64,000 nucleotides of DNA from Parasphaerochaeta coccoides DSM 17374 (GTDB lineage Bacteria; Spirochaetota; Spirochaetia; Sphaerochaetales; Sphaerochaetaceae). Under the pieces are notes generated by a model, which saw only the letters and a list, made by a program, of their open reading frames with translations, was not told where the DNA came from and did not search any database. This document shows positions 37,540 through 46,833 of this stretch, piece after piece (position 1 is the first letter of the stretch; each line of letters begins with the position of its first letter). The translations under genes and the position numbers were made by a program. The stretch lies in contig NC_015436.1 of NCBI RefSeq assembly GCF_000208385.1, positions 1,364,001-1,428,000 on the forward strand, read 5' to 3'.

Positions 37540-38229
37540 CGCTACAGGATATTTCGCGACACTGCTGATATAAATTAGAGCGTTGAAGAATTCATTCCAT
37601 GTCCAGACGAACTGGAAGACGATTACCGAAAACATCGCCGACTTGCATAATGGAAGCAGCAGGTCTTTGAGAATCACAAAACTGTTACACCCATCAAGTT
37701 TCCCGGACTCATCAATTTCAAGCGGCAGGCCACGGAAGAATTGTACCATCATGAAATTGAAGAATGGAAAGCATCCCAGCAATGCCGGGACGATGAACGG
37801 CAAATATGAATCCAACCAGCCAAGCTCGCGGAAAAAAATGTACCGAGGAATGATGATTACCGTCGCTGGCAGCATCATCGTGGAAAGCATGACGATGAAA
37901 AGGATCTTCTTCAGCGGGAAATTGAAACGGGCAAAGCCGTAGCCGACCAGCATGGAGGAAAACACTGTAAAAAGCACTGTCGGGACGACCATCAGGAACG
38001 TATTGATGAAAAAAGTGCCAAACCCGTACTGTCCGCTGCCCTTCCAACCAGAAGCGAAAGCTCCGAACACAGGGTTCCTCGGTAACAGGGAAAGGGTGCC
38101 AAATATCTCCTCATTGCTTTTGAAGGAAGCTCCGATCATCCAGAGCAGAGGATAAACCATGATATAGGCCAGCAGGATAAGCAGGACATAGGAAGCGATC
38201 TTGGCAAAGCTATGTTTCTGTCTGATCAT
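37384..38229 (-). CDS. Sugar ABC transporter permease, LplC/MalG type (CUT1)
   Basis: 281 residues, six helices, with the coupling motif ESGKLDGCNSFVILKDLLLPL and the ending QKYFVEGIATTGMKN typical of MalG-like permeases. Starts at the ATG at 38229 (GGAG 7 bases upstream), overlapping the stop of the first permease by 4 bases. Its last 156 bases overlap the convergent kinase gene on the other strand. Confidence 0.9.
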   Translation of the reverse strand: MIRQKHSFAKIASYVLLILLAYIMVYPLLWMIGASFKSNEEIFGTLSLLPRNPVFGAFASGWKGSGQYGFGTFFINTFLMVVPTVLFTVFSSMLVGYGFARFNFPLKKILFIVMLSTMMLPATVIIIPRYIFFRELGWLDSYLPFIVPALLGCFPFFNFMMVQFFRGLPLEIDESGKLDGCNSFVILKDLLLPLCKSAMFSVIVFQFVWTWNEFFNALIYISSVAKYPVALGLRMTMDISAEFDWNQIMAMSLLSILPPVILFFSAQKYFVEGIATTGMKN

Positions 38230-39110
38230 AGGGAATCTCCATAATGTACCCAGGAATCCGATGATTTGAAGGTCAGTCCGGTAAAGAACAGGATGATGGC
38301 GAACAATATCCACGAAAGAGCGGAAGCATAGCCCATCCTGAAAAACTTAAAACCATGGTCATAGAGCATCAGTCCATAGAGATATGTCGATTTCAACGGC
38401 CCTCCCTGGGTGATGACGAACGCCGGGGTAAAATCCTGGAAGGCGTTGATCATTTGCATGATGAGGTTGAAAAGAACAATCGAGGACAACTGAGGCAAAG
38501 TAATCTTCCAAAAAATACGCATCTTCCCCGCGCCGTCGATTCGTGCCGCCTCGTAAAGGCTTTCAGGAATCTGTTTCAAGCCCGCCAGGAAAAGAAGCAT
38601 GGATGAACCGAACTGCCAGATGGTGACCAGGCTGACGGTTCCCAAGGCAAGATTCGGATCTCCAAGCCAGTCGGCTCCGGGAAGTCCGATGCTTGTGAGC
38701 AGATTGTTTAGCACCCCCTGGTTCATGAAAAGATATTTCCACAATACGGCTATGGATACACTGCCACCAAGGATGGAAGGAATGTAATAGAGCGTCCTGA
38801 ACAGGTTGATTCCTTTGATTTTTTGGTTGAGGATGACTGCGATGGCCAAGGCAAAAGCTATCTTGCAGGGTACGGCTATCAGTACATATGCAGCGGTGAC
38901 CTGCAAGGATTTGAGAAAGGAAAGATCCCCGCTGAATATCTTCCTGTAGTTGTCCAAGCCAACGAACTTTGGGTCTCCCAGCAACTGAAAATCAGTGAAG
39001 GAATACCAGAACGATCTGACCAAGGGCACAAGCTGGAGAACGAGAAAGCCAATGAGCCAAGGCATGATATAGATATATCCGGGGAAAGAATACTTTTTAC
39101 GTATCACCAT
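38226..39110 (-). CDS. Sugar ABC transporter permease, LplB/MalF type (CUT1)
   Basis: 294 residues. Starts MVIRKKYSFPGYIYIMPWLIGF with AGGAGGG 4 bases upstream. Coupling loop ESLYEAARIDGAGKMRIFWKITLP is the standard EAA motif. The signature QDFTPAFVITQGGPLKST is common in MalF/UgpA-like permeases. Second gene of the SBP-permease-permease operon; no ATPase gene lies in the window, so a shared MsmK-type ATPase elsewhere is expected. Confidence 0.92.
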   Translation of the reverse strand: MVIRKKYSFPGYIYIMPWLIGFLVLQLVPLVRSFWYSFTDFQLLGDPKFVGLDNYRKIFSGDLSFLKSLQVTAAYVLIAVPCKIAFALAIAVILNQKIKGINLFRTLYYIPSILGGSVSIAVLWKYLFMNQGVLNNLLTSIGLPGADWLGDPNLALGTVSLVTIWQFGSSMLLFLAGLKQIPESLYEAARIDGAGKMRIFWKITLPQLSSIVLFNLIMQMINAFQDFTPAFVITQGGPLKSTYLYGLMLYDHGFKFFRMGYASALSWILFAIILFFTGLTFKSSDSWVHYGDSL

Positions 39111-39217
39111 TGTCCCTCCTGATGGATAGGATAACATGCCATCCGCCCAATCATTCTCATCCATGTGGGTGGTATGTGGATGGTATTGCGGATGGCAATT
39201 CAACACAGTAATGAAAT

Positions 39218-40495
39218 CTACAGATTGGTCAGCGTAGCCGTGAGATTTGCAATCATCTTGGCAGATGCCTGCTGCGGAGTAAGACGACCAAAACCAAATT
39301 CATCAATGACATCCTGCATGGTCTGGATGACTTCGCTGTTCATCTGCCATGAACTTTGAGGAAGCCCGGCCTGAGCTATTCCATCATTGGTAGCCTTTTC
39401 CGCCAAAGCAGTAATCTGGTTTTTCTCTGCAAGGATTCTTCTTCCGCTGACCGTGGCAGGGATTCCGCGGGCTGTGCCGAGGATTTCTATGGCTTCATGA
39501 TTGGTGAAAAGATAATCCAGGACTTTGATAGCCTCGTCCTTATGCACGGAACTGTTGTTCACAACCATGATTTGTGAAGGTCTCATCAGGACGCCAGTGT
39601 TCTTTGCCCCTTCCATGACAGGTAATTGACGCGTCTCGATGTTTTTCTTATTGCCAATGGCTTTATCCATGGAACTGACCCAATCCCAGGCGGTAGCCGT
39701 TTTGCCATTAATCCATGAGGGATTCTCGTGGAATTTCTGATAGAAAAGGGATGTCTGGGAAAACGGCGCGACAATACCTTCATCGAACCATTGTTTGAAA
39801 TAGGCAAATGCCTGGGTTCCCTGCTCTTCGGTAAAGGCTACCTGTTTATTGCTGTTAACGACTGCGCCAGCAAGTTGGGCAATGTAGATTTCAAACCAGT
39901 AGCGCATGATGTCCGGGCTTGCGGAACTGAAATAAGCGGCGGGGTCGTTCTGATGTATCTTGCGACCTTCGGTGATGATGTTCTCCCACGTCCATACGGT
40001 ATCAGGGTCTATGCCGTTATCCGCAAGCAACGTGACATCAACAAGGAAAGTATTGACATTGATTCCGGTGGGAAGTCCCAGAAGCTTGCCATTGTAAGTG
40101 CAATAATCATTCAGGAAGTCAACATCGAATTCGTCAAGGTCGATCATCGTTCGGTCCAGGACGACAAAGACATCTCCTCTGGCTGAAAGTTCGTTGAGCC
40201 ACGGCTGGTCAATCTGGATGATATCGGCAGCAGTCCTTCCGGCAATCTGGGTGACAAGTTTTTGGTAATAACCGTCCCAACCGCCATACTCGCCTTCCAG
40301 TCTGACGTTGGGATTCTCCCGTTGGTAAGCTGCCATCGCATTGAGGGTGGGCGTATGCCGGGAATCACTGCCCCACCAAGAAACGCGGAGAGTCTTTGAT
40401 CCTGAATCCTTGGATGATTCTTTGCCGCCACCTGCAAACATAGTTCCCATGGTCACAAGGACGATGAGAAATAGCATAAGGTTTTTTTTCATCAT
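39218..40495 (-). CDS. Sugar ABC transporter substrate-binding protein (CUT1), exported without a lipobox
   Basis: 425 residues. Signal peptide of about 22 residues ending MFAGGGKES; there is no cysteine, so it is probably cleaved by signal peptidase I and not lipidated, or kept by its signal anchor. The mature part opens LRVSWWGSDSRHTP and has ADIIQIDQPWLNEL, usual for family 1 sugar binders. SD GGAGG before ATG-ATG. First gene of the importer operon next to the GH4 and YesMN genes. Confidence 0.9.
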   Translation of the reverse strand: MMKKNLMLFLIVLVTMGTMFAGGGKESSKDSGSKTLRVSWWGSDSRHTPTLNAMAAYQRENPNVRLEGEYGGWDGYYQKLVTQIAGRTAADIIQIDQPWLNELSARGDVFVVLDRTMIDLDEFDVDFLNDYCTYNGKLLGLPTGINVNTFLVDVTLLADNGIDPDTVWTWENIITEGRKIHQNDPAAYFSSASPDIMRYWFEIYIAQLAGAVVNSNKQVAFTEEQGTQAFAYFKQWFDEGIVAPFSQTSLFYQKFHENPSWINGKTATAWDWVSSMDKAIGNKKNIETRQLPVMEGAKNTGVLMRPSQIMVVNNSSVHKDEAIKVLDYLFTNHEAIEILGTARGIPATVSGRRILAEKNQITALAEKATNDGIAQAGLPQSSWQMNSEVIQTMQDVIDEFGFGRLTPQQASAKMIANLTATLTNL

Positions 40496-40640
40496 GAACC
40501 TCCATTTGTTCTACCTGTACGGCTAGTCTGCTGGGGTTTCCCGCATATGGACAGTACGAGTTTCTTGACATAAAGGTATCATTTTTTGATATTTCAGACA
40601 GCAGGACACTGAATCATCACGTCCAGAAATGGAACGACAT

Positions 40641-41678
40641 TCACTTCAGGCCGCTTTTCAGCCATAATGCCGTGGCTCGGACAGTATCTTCTACAGACCG
40701 TGGTTTATACCCCAGTTCACTGCTGGCTCTTTCATGGGAATACAATGAGTTTTCCGACAAGGTTCTCAAGGAGTACCGGGTGAACAGTGGTGTTTCACCG
40801 GTAAGTCGGTAATGAAGCTCCATGAAAGGGGTAAACAGCTTGGCAAACCACAGGGGGAGATAGAGTTTTGTCTTCCTGTTTCCTGTGGCACGGGACAAAG
40901 AGTCGAACAGTTCCTTCACTTCAACGAAGCGGTTGGAAAGAATATAACATTCCCCTCTCCTTCCTTTCTCCGCAGCCGCGATGATGCCGTTGGCGACATC
41001 CCGAACATCCACGAAGTCAAACCCACCCCGTACTCCAGCAGGCAACTTGCCCTGCACATACAGGGACATCATGTGCGTCATGTTCCCAGTCTGCAAACCA
41101 TGCGGACCTATGATGCCAGAAGGATGGACGACGACCGCATCCAGATTGTCTGCCGCCGCATCAAGCACCATCTGCGTAGCCATGGCTTTGGTCTTGTCGT
41201 AGTATCCGCGAACCGCGTCAGGATTGAAATTACGTATTTCACGCATGATCTGACCATGGGGCAGCACAGGAATGGCATGGACGGAGCTGACATAGACCAG
41301 CCTACGGACATGATGGCGCAGACATGCGTCAATGATGTTCCTGGTTCCATTCACATTGACAGTTTCTACCCTCTTATCTGGCTTGCGGGATATCGTAACA
41401 ATACCAGCGCAATGAATGACAATGAACCCGCTCTCCTCAGCATCCGCTGCATCAGCCTCTCCATTATCCTTAGCGAACAGCGGATCAAGGGAAGATGGAT
41501 TACACACATTGCCCGCATATTCAGTCAGTAGTTCACGGTTCACGTTGATGAAAGCCGGACACGTCTCCCCCGGCAGGACAAGGGCACGTACTCCATGTCC
41601 TTGTTCCAGCAGCTTCCTGACGACATATCCGCCAAGATGCCCGGTCGCGCCAGTCACTATATACATTTTTTCACTCAT
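40641..41678 (-). CDS. NAD-dependent epimerase/dehydratase (extended SDR)
   Basis: 345 residues. Rossmann TGATGHLGGYV at the start, a VSSVH serine strand, and the catalytic YYDKTKA (Y-x-x-x-K). The later block PSGIIGP and length fit dihydroflavonol-reductase/3-beta-HSD-like extended SDRs. The substrate is unknown. GGAGG precedes the ATG. It is divergent from the TetR gene, which probably controls it. Confidence 0.82.
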   Translation of the reverse strand: MSEKMYIVTGATGHLGGYVVRKLLEQGHGVRALVLPGETCPAFINVNRELLTEYAGNVCNPSSLDPLFAKDNGEADAADAEESGFIVIHCAGIVTISRKPDKRVETVNVNGTRNIIDACLRHHVRRLVYVSSVHAIPVLPHGQIMREIRNFNPDAVRGYYDKTKAMATQMVLDAAADNLDAVVVHPSGIIGPHGLQTGNMTHMMSLYVQGKLPAGVRGGFDFVDVRDVANGIIAAAEKGRRGECYILSNRFVEVKELFDSLSRATGNRKTKLYLPLWFAKLFTPFMELHYRLTGETPLFTRYSLRTLSENSLYSHERASSELGYKPRSVEDTVRATALWLKSGLK

Positions 41679-41717
41679 GCTGTACCTCCATGATGTCCGT
41701 CTTGTTCCAATCGTTTT

Positions 41718-41843
41718 TCATTCGGCCTCAAACTGTTCCATCACCTTCCAAAACACCTTGAGACCGGAATCTACAGCCTGATGGGTTCCCAGGCCAAACC
41801 CTTCGGTAGATTGTTCTTCCCTTGCAATGGGAGATTTCTCCAT
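41718..41843 (-). CDS. Possible 41-aa leader ORF upstream of the SDR gene
   Basis: ATG at 41843, TGA at 41718. The peptide MEKSPIAREEQSTEGFGLG continues into AVDSGLKVFWKVMEQFEAE, with protein-like composition, but no SD. The TGA overlaps a further ATG (41721) of a 16-codon ORF ending across the SDR start. It may be a small leader or a chance frame. Not recognised. Confidence 0.25.
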   Translation of the reverse strand: MEKSPIAREEQSTEGFGLGTHQAVDSGLKVFWKVMEQFEAE

Positions 41844-41964
41844 TTAAAATATTCATACCGGTTGTCATTTAATCAACAGCATGTTCGCGAATTACCGTCA
41901 TTCATCTAACATGGCACAAGACATCCGTTCGATAAAATCCAGAACGATGCCGGGAGGTATTAAA

Positions 41965-42543
41965 ATGAAACACTCCGGGGAAAAGATTGACCGCAGGGTT
42001 CTCTACACCAAGATGATACTTAAGGAAAGTCTAGTAGAGTTGATGAAGGAAAAACCTATCGGAAAAATTACACCTACTGAACTCTGCCGCCATGCAAACA
42101 TGAACCGCAATACTTTTTATTCACATTATGACAGTCCAGAAGATCTTTTGCGCAGCATTGAGGATGAACTGTACGAACAGATAAAACATTCCATCGTAAA
42201 TTCCTTGTCAAAAGGAGATATTTTCTTGTTGCTGAGTGAGATATGCCAAGCAATCCATAACAATGGGGATCTCTGCTCCGTGCTTCTCTCCGAATATGGT
42301 GATAAAGATTTCTTCCGGCATCTCATTGATCTGGCTCATGATAGAACCATTGAGGAATGGAGGGCTGCGGGCATTCTCCTTGAAAAAGAAAAGGTTGAAT
42401 TTCTCTATTGCTTCTCCATAAGCGGGAGCGTCGCGACAATCCAGAAATGGATACAGGACGGGATGAAGCAACGCCCGGAGGATATTGCCCGTTTCATTGA
42501 AAAAGCAACACAGCACGGTGTCCGTGGATTTGTGGGAAGATGA
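41965..42543 (+). CDS. TetR/AcrR-family transcriptional regulator
   Basis: 192 residues. N-terminal helix-turn-helix about 13-58 (LVELMKEKPIGKITPTELCRHANMNRNTFYSHY-type block), then a helical ligand domain ending in the TetR_C-like GSVATIQKWIQDGMK segment seen in DhaS-like regulators. GGGAGG lies 7 bases before the ATG at 41965. It is divergent from the SDR gene; autoregulation and control of the SDR are inferred. Confidence 0.85.
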   Translation: MKHSGEKIDRRVLYTKMILKESLVELMKEKPIGKITPTELCRHANMNRNTFYSHYDSPEDLLRSIEDELYEQIKHSIVNSLSKGDIFLLLSEICQAIHNNGDLCSVLLSEYGDKDFFRHLIDLAHDRTIEEWRAAGILLEKEKVEFLYCFSISGSVATIQKWIQDGMKQRPEDIARFIEKATQHGVRGFVGR

Positions 42544-42570
42544 AGAACAGGGAGCTTCACTTTCTCCCCA

Positions 42571-43557
42571 TCAGTCGAAAAGCAATGAAATAATTTCAGC
42601 TTGGGTTATTGTTCCGAAATACTGGGACATCGTGAATTGACCAAGGATTTTTTCCATTGTCCACCTGCTGTATTGTTCGCCGCGAAGTCGTTCTTCAATC
42701 TCAACGACATCATGGAGTCCAAGGTAATCGCCGATGAACCGGATGGAACGGATGAGTCCTTGGCCGACATCGGCGTAGGCCTCAATCTTCCCACCGGGGA
42801 AACGACGCGCGACATGGACATTGAATGCTGGTGACGCTCCATAAATCCATCCCCATGTAGAGAACCTTTCATCAGCTTCTTTCTGTACTGCTGCTTTTTG
42901 TTCTGAGGTCAGAATGATTTCAGTGTCTCTAGCCTTATCAGAAAGATAATAATGCAAGGCGTCCCAGAACTGACGGATGTCCATGTCCTTGGGAAGATGT
43001 TCGCGAATGTTGGTGACGCGGGAGCGGACGGACTTGGAACCTTTTGAGCTGATCTTGTCCGGATTCACGTTCAGGGCAGCAACCAAATCATCAAGGTTCT
43101 CATCAAACAACAGCGTGCCATGGTGCATCAGCCTGCCGTTGGCTATGCGTTGGGCGTTGCCCGATATTTTCTTGCCGTCTATCAGGATGTCGTTCCGTCC
43201 GGACAGCTCTGCCTTGACTCCCAAGGTCGCAAGGGCATCAATGACCGGCTGCACATATTTAAAGAAGTTGACGCGGGACAAGTCATCCACATTGAGGATG
43301 AAAGTGAAATTCAGGTTCCCCAAATCGTGATAGACCGCTCCCCCGCCGGAAACCCTGCGGGCTACATGGATTCCCCGTTCTTCCACGAAGGCCGAATTAA
43401 TCTCCTCCAAGGTCGTCTGGTTCTTACCTATAATGATGGACGGCTCGTTTTGCCACAGGAAGAAAAAGTCCTCCTTCTCATCTATATGCTTCATGGCATA
43501 CTCATCCAGAGCAAGGTTGTAATAGGGATTCACCGATGGATTCAGCAGATATCGCAT
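42571..43557 (-). CDS. lplA: Lipoate-protein ligase A
   Basis: Activates lipoate with ATP and attaches it to lipoyl domains such as GcvH. 328 residues with the catalytic block RRVSGGGAVYHDLGNLNFTF, the lysine motif LIDGKKISGNAQ and GTLLFDENLDDL; the C-terminal accessory domain (about 250-328) is present. It is last on the glycine cleavage strand, after a strong hairpin at 43619-43649. The location supports GcvH as its main target. Confidence 0.93.
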   Translation of the reverse strand: MRYLLNPSVNPYYNLALDEYAMKHIDEKEDFFFLWQNEPSIIIGKNQTTLEEINSAFVEERGIHVARRVSGGGAVYHDLGNLNFTFILNVDDLSRVNFFKYVQPVIDALATLGVKAELSGRNDILIDGKKISGNAQRIANGRLMHHGTLLFDENLDDLVAALNVNPDKISSKGSKSVRSRVTNIREHLPKDMDIRQFWDALHYYLSDKARDTEIILTSEQKAAVQKEADERFSTWGWIYGASPAFNVHVARRFPGGKIEAYADVGQGLIRSIRFIGDYLGLHDVVEIEERLRGEQYSRWTMEKILGQFTMSQYFGTITQAEIISLLFD

Positions 43558-43618
43558 ATGAACGCATCCTTCTTGTCGTTTTTCCTCACAGGCACCTTAC
43601 TACATGTGCTGAGGGAAT

Positions 43619-43649
43619 GGAATGCCATCACTGCGGGTGATGGCATTCC
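43619..43649 (-). promoter_or_regulatory. Strong hairpin between gcvPB and lplA
   Basis: Perfect 13-base arms GGAATGCCATCAC (43619-43631) and GTGATGGCATTCC (43637-43649) with a 5-base loop. There is no T-run on the minus strand, so it is more likely a partial terminator or mRNA-stability element setting a lower lplA level than a full stop. Confidence 0.55.
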
Positions 43650-43661
43650 TCTGAGACGCCT

Positions 43662-45059
43662 CTACTCTCCGAATGCGTACCGTACCACCGGATGACGCGC
43701 GGCCTGGACATCATCCGGCCTTCCCACAGACGTGCTGGTCGGCGCGGCATGGAGAGCATCAGGATCAGTTTTGGCCAGCTCGTGAATCTCAAGCAAATCC
43801 GCAATGGCCTTGTCAAGCGTTTCCAAAGATTCAGTCTCAACCGGCTCCACCATCAGTGCCTCATGGACTATCAGGGGAAAATACATTGTTGGAGGATGGA
43901 TGCCCCGATCCTGCAAGCTCTTGGCAATGTCCATCGCCGTGACACCATACTTCTCCTTCTCTGGTTGGAGAGTCATGACAAACTCATGCATGCACAGTCC
44001 AGGATGGCTCATCGTATACGTACCTGCGAGCTTTTTCTTCATGTAGTTCGCATTAAGCACTGCGCCACGGGCGACCTCCGGAATGCCTTCCCTGCCTAAA
44101 GTCATGATATAGGACAATGCCTTCACTACCACGCCGAAATTACCATGGAAAGCATGAATACGACCTATGCTTTCCCTACCCGTTTCTGGAAGGAAGGACG
44201 ACAGGAGCGCTTTGCAACCCACTGCGCCGCTTCCCGGTCCACCGCCGCCATGGGGCGTAGCAAAAGTTTTGTGGAGGTTCAGGTGAATCACATCGAAGCC
44301 CATGTCACCGGGACGCGCCATGCCGACCACCGCATTGAGGTTTGCTCCATCATAATAGTTCAATCCGCCTGCCTCATGGACAATACGGGTGATTTCAAGA
44401 ATGTTCGGGTCGAAGATTCCCAGCGTATTGGGATTGGTCAACATCAACCCAGCGGTATCAGGGCCTACGGCGGCCTTCAATGCTTCAACGTCCACGCATC
44501 CATCCGGAGCGGACGGCAGGTTCACCACGGAGAAACCCGCCATGGCAGCGCTCGCCGGATTGGTTCCATGGGCGGAGTCCGGCACAATGATCTTGGTTCG
44601 TCCGTCATCGCCCTGCCTCTTGTGGTATGCCTTGATCAGAAGCAAGCCGGTGAACTCGCCCTGGCTGCCAGCGGACGGCTGGAAGGTCATGTCCTCCATT
44701 CCCGTAATCTCACACAAGTAAGAACGTGCAGTGTCCAGTACTTCATGCGCACCTTCAACCGTATGATTCGGTTGGAGGGGATGGATGTCCGTAAAGCCGG
44801 GAAGACCAGCAAGGACTTCGGCAATCTTGGGATTATATTTCATTGTACAGGAACCCAAGGGATAGAAACCATCGTTCACCCCGAAGGAACGCCGGGCAAG
44901 CGCGCTGTAATGTCGGCTAATGTCGTTCTCGCTCATCTGAGGCAGACGGGGCGGGTTTTTCCGCGCATAAGAGGAAGGGATCTCCACAGACGGGACATCG
45001 CACGATGCAAGGATGGAACAACGGCGTCCGACATGGCTTTTCTCAAACAGCAAGTCCAT
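43662..45059 (-). CDS. gcvPB: Glycine dehydrogenase (decarboxylating) subunit 2
   Basis: Half of the split P-protein, the PLP-binding half. 465 residues with the PLP lysine Lys264 in HLNLHKTFATPHGGGGPG, the block YPLGSCTMKYNP and FQPSAGSQGE. It begins at the ATG at 45059, one base overlapping the gcvPA stop, with GGGGAGG upstream. It forms an alpha2-beta2 complex with GcvPA. Confidence 0.96.
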   Translation of the reverse strand: MDLLFEKSHVGRRCSILASCDVPSVEIPSSYARKNPPRLPQMSENDISRHYSALARRSFGVNDGFYPLGSCTMKYNPKIAEVLAGLPGFTDIHPLQPNHTVEGAHEVLDTARSYLCEITGMEDMTFQPSAGSQGEFTGLLLIKAYHKRQGDDGRTKIIVPDSAHGTNPASAAMAGFSVVNLPSAPDGCVDVEALKAAVGPDTAGLMLTNPNTLGIFDPNILEITRIVHEAGGLNYYDGANLNAVVGMARPGDMGFDVIHLNLHKTFATPHGGGGPGSGAVGCKALLSSFLPETGRESIGRIHAFHGNFGVVVKALSYIMTLGREGIPEVARGAVLNANYMKKKLAGTYTMSHPGLCMHEFVMTLQPEKEKYGVTAMDIAKSLQDRGIHPPTMYFPLIVHEALMVEPVETESLETLDKAIADLLEIHELAKTDPDALHAAPTSTSVGRPDDVQAARHPVVRYAFGE

Positions 45060-46378
45060 CACAGCACCTCCCCTTTCAAGATATCGACAAGCCTGTCTAT
45101 ATCGTCTTTGCCTATCATCTCGGTCACGCACCAGAGCAATGAGCCGTCTTCCAGGGGAAGCCCGCCCAAGATGCCATGAGACTCAAGGACAGCCAATGTT
45201 TTTTCCGTATCAGGACACGCGGTGACGAACTCATGGAAGAACTCGCCGGAATGTTTCAGGGCAAAGCCAGGGATGGCGGATATCCGGGCAGCCGCGTACC
45301 GTGCCTTGGCATGGCACTGGCTCGCCACGTCTTCCAGACCAGCGGGCCCCATGACGCTCATGTAAACGGCGGCGGTCAAAGCGCACAGCGCTTGGTTGGT
45401 GCAGACATTGCTTGAAGCCTTCTCCCTGCGGATATGTTGCTCACGCGCCTGGAGGGTCAGCACAAAAGCCCTCTGGCCGCGGCTGTCCGTTGTCTCCCCC
45501 ACGATGCGTCCGGGCAGACTGCGCATAAGAGGAGCCTTGCATGTGAGGAAACCCAGATAGGGACCGCCGAAACCAAGGGGAAGACCCAGAGGCTGACCTT
45601 CACCCGCCGCAATATCCGCGCCCCAGACACCGGGAGCTTCATAAACACCCAGGGAAATGGGATTGACGCCGGCGACAAGCTTGGCTCCGTAGCTATGTAC
45701 GATTGCCGCTATTGCTTCCCCATCCTCCAGAAGTCCGTAGTAGTTAGGTTGCTGGACATAGACACAAGCAGCTTGGGGATCTTTTTCCAGCATGGCAGAA
45801 AGAGCCTCTTTGTCGGTACGCCCGTCCTTTTCAGGAATGATGGTCAGAGGAGCCCCAGAACCGAAGCAGTAGGTTCTGATGGTTTCCGTGATACGCGGAT
45901 TGGTAGTGGCGGAGACATAGATACCATGCTTCTTGCGTTCGCGGCACATGGCGACCGCTTCAGCGGCGGCACTGGCTCCGTCATAGAGGGACGCATTGGA
46001 CGCATCCATTCCGGTCAGCTCGCAAATCATTGTCTGGTACTCAAAGATGGACTGCAAGATACCTTGGCTGATTTCCGCCTGATAAGGGGTATACGCCGTA
46101 AGGAAGGTTTCATTGGATGTGATACGTGTCACGGCGGCGGGGATATAGTGGCGATACGCGCCAGCGCCGCGGAAGATGGTGGGGAATACCTTGTTCTTCC
46201 CGGCCATTACCGTCACCTTGTCATGCAGCTCCATCTCCCCCATGCCCGATGGAATGGCCAGCTCCCCGGCGCGGGTCTTTTCCGGCAGGACAGCGAACAG
46301 TTCATCTACAGACGACATGCCCAAAGCCTCAAGCATGATGCGGCGCTCAGCATTGGTCGAAGGAATATAAGAACCCAT
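45059..46378 (-). CDS. gcvPA: Glycine dehydrogenase (decarboxylating) subunit 1
   Basis: Other half of the split P-protein, 439 residues: FRGAGAYRHYIPAAV, TAYTPYQAEISQGILQ, DASNASLYDGASAAAEA and REKASSNVCTNQALCAL are diagnostic. Start ATG overlaps the gcvH TAA by one base; ends inside the gcvPB start. The split form is normal in many anaerobes and Firmicutes. Confidence 0.96.
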   Translation of the reverse strand: MGSYIPSTNAERRIMLEALGMSSVDELFAVLPEKTRAGELAIPSGMGEMELHDKVTVMAGKNKVFPTIFRGAGAYRHYIPAAVTRITSNETFLTAYTPYQAEISQGILQSIFEYQTMICELTGMDASNASLYDGASAAAEAVAMCRERKKHGIYVSATTNPRITETIRTYCFGSGAPLTIIPEKDGRTDKEALSAMLEKDPQAACVYVQQPNYYGLLEDGEAIAAIVHSYGAKLVAGVNPISLGVYEAPGVWGADIAAGEGQPLGLPLGFGGPYLGFLTCKAPLMRSLPGRIVGETTDSRGQRAFVLTLQAREQHIRREKASSNVCTNQALCALTAAVYMSVMGPAGLEDVASQCHAKARYAAARISAIPGFALKHSGEFFHEFVTACPDTEKTLAVLESHGILGGLPLEDGSLLWCVTEMIGKDDIDRLVDILKGEVL

Positions 46379-46755
46379 TATTTCACTCCTGTCACAGCAT
46401 CATATTCCTTGGCATCGAGCAGCCCTTTCTCATCAAGGGTGCCACGGACGCGGATGAACCACGTACCATAAGGATCCTGGTTGATTGCTTCCGGGGTGTC
46501 TGCAAGGATGTCGTTGATTTCTTCCACAGTACCAGTGACCGGACAGTATACATCACTTGATGTCTTCACAGACTCCACGGTTCCGAAGTCCTGACCAGCC
46601 TCTATATCATCACCAACCTCCGGCAAGGCAACGAAAACAATGTCTCCAAGTTCTTTCTGCGCAAAATCTGTGATGCCGATTTCATAGACGCCATCAGAAA
46701 GGATCTTGATCCATTCATGGGATTTCGCATACTTCAGGTCTGTGGGCAGTTTCAT
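46378..46755 (-). CDS. gcvH: Glycine cleavage system H protein
   Basis: Lipoyl carrier, 125 residues. The lipoylated lysine is Lys64 in GTVESVKTSSDVY; YAKSHEWIK at the start and INQDPYGTWFIRV at the end are family marks. ATG at 46755 after GAGGAG; the upstream frame is rejected. Confidence 0.96.
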   Translation of the reverse strand: MKLPTDLKYAKSHEWIKILSDGVYEIGITDFAQKELGDIVFVALPEVGDDIEAGQDFGTVESVKTSSDVYCPVTGTVEEINDILADTPEAINQDPYGTWFIRVRGTLDEKGLLDAKEYDAVTGVK

Positions 46756-46833
46756 GGTCTTTCTCCTCATGCGGACGAACCGCACTGTTCTCAATATCCG
46801 CGACCCCGCGGGGCCGGTCAAGGAAGTTTCTCG

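Noticed and set aside
45434-46471. 345-residue plus-strand ORF opposite gcvPA
   Set aside because: It is a shadow of gcvPA; composition is Arg/His/Gly-rich without motifs.
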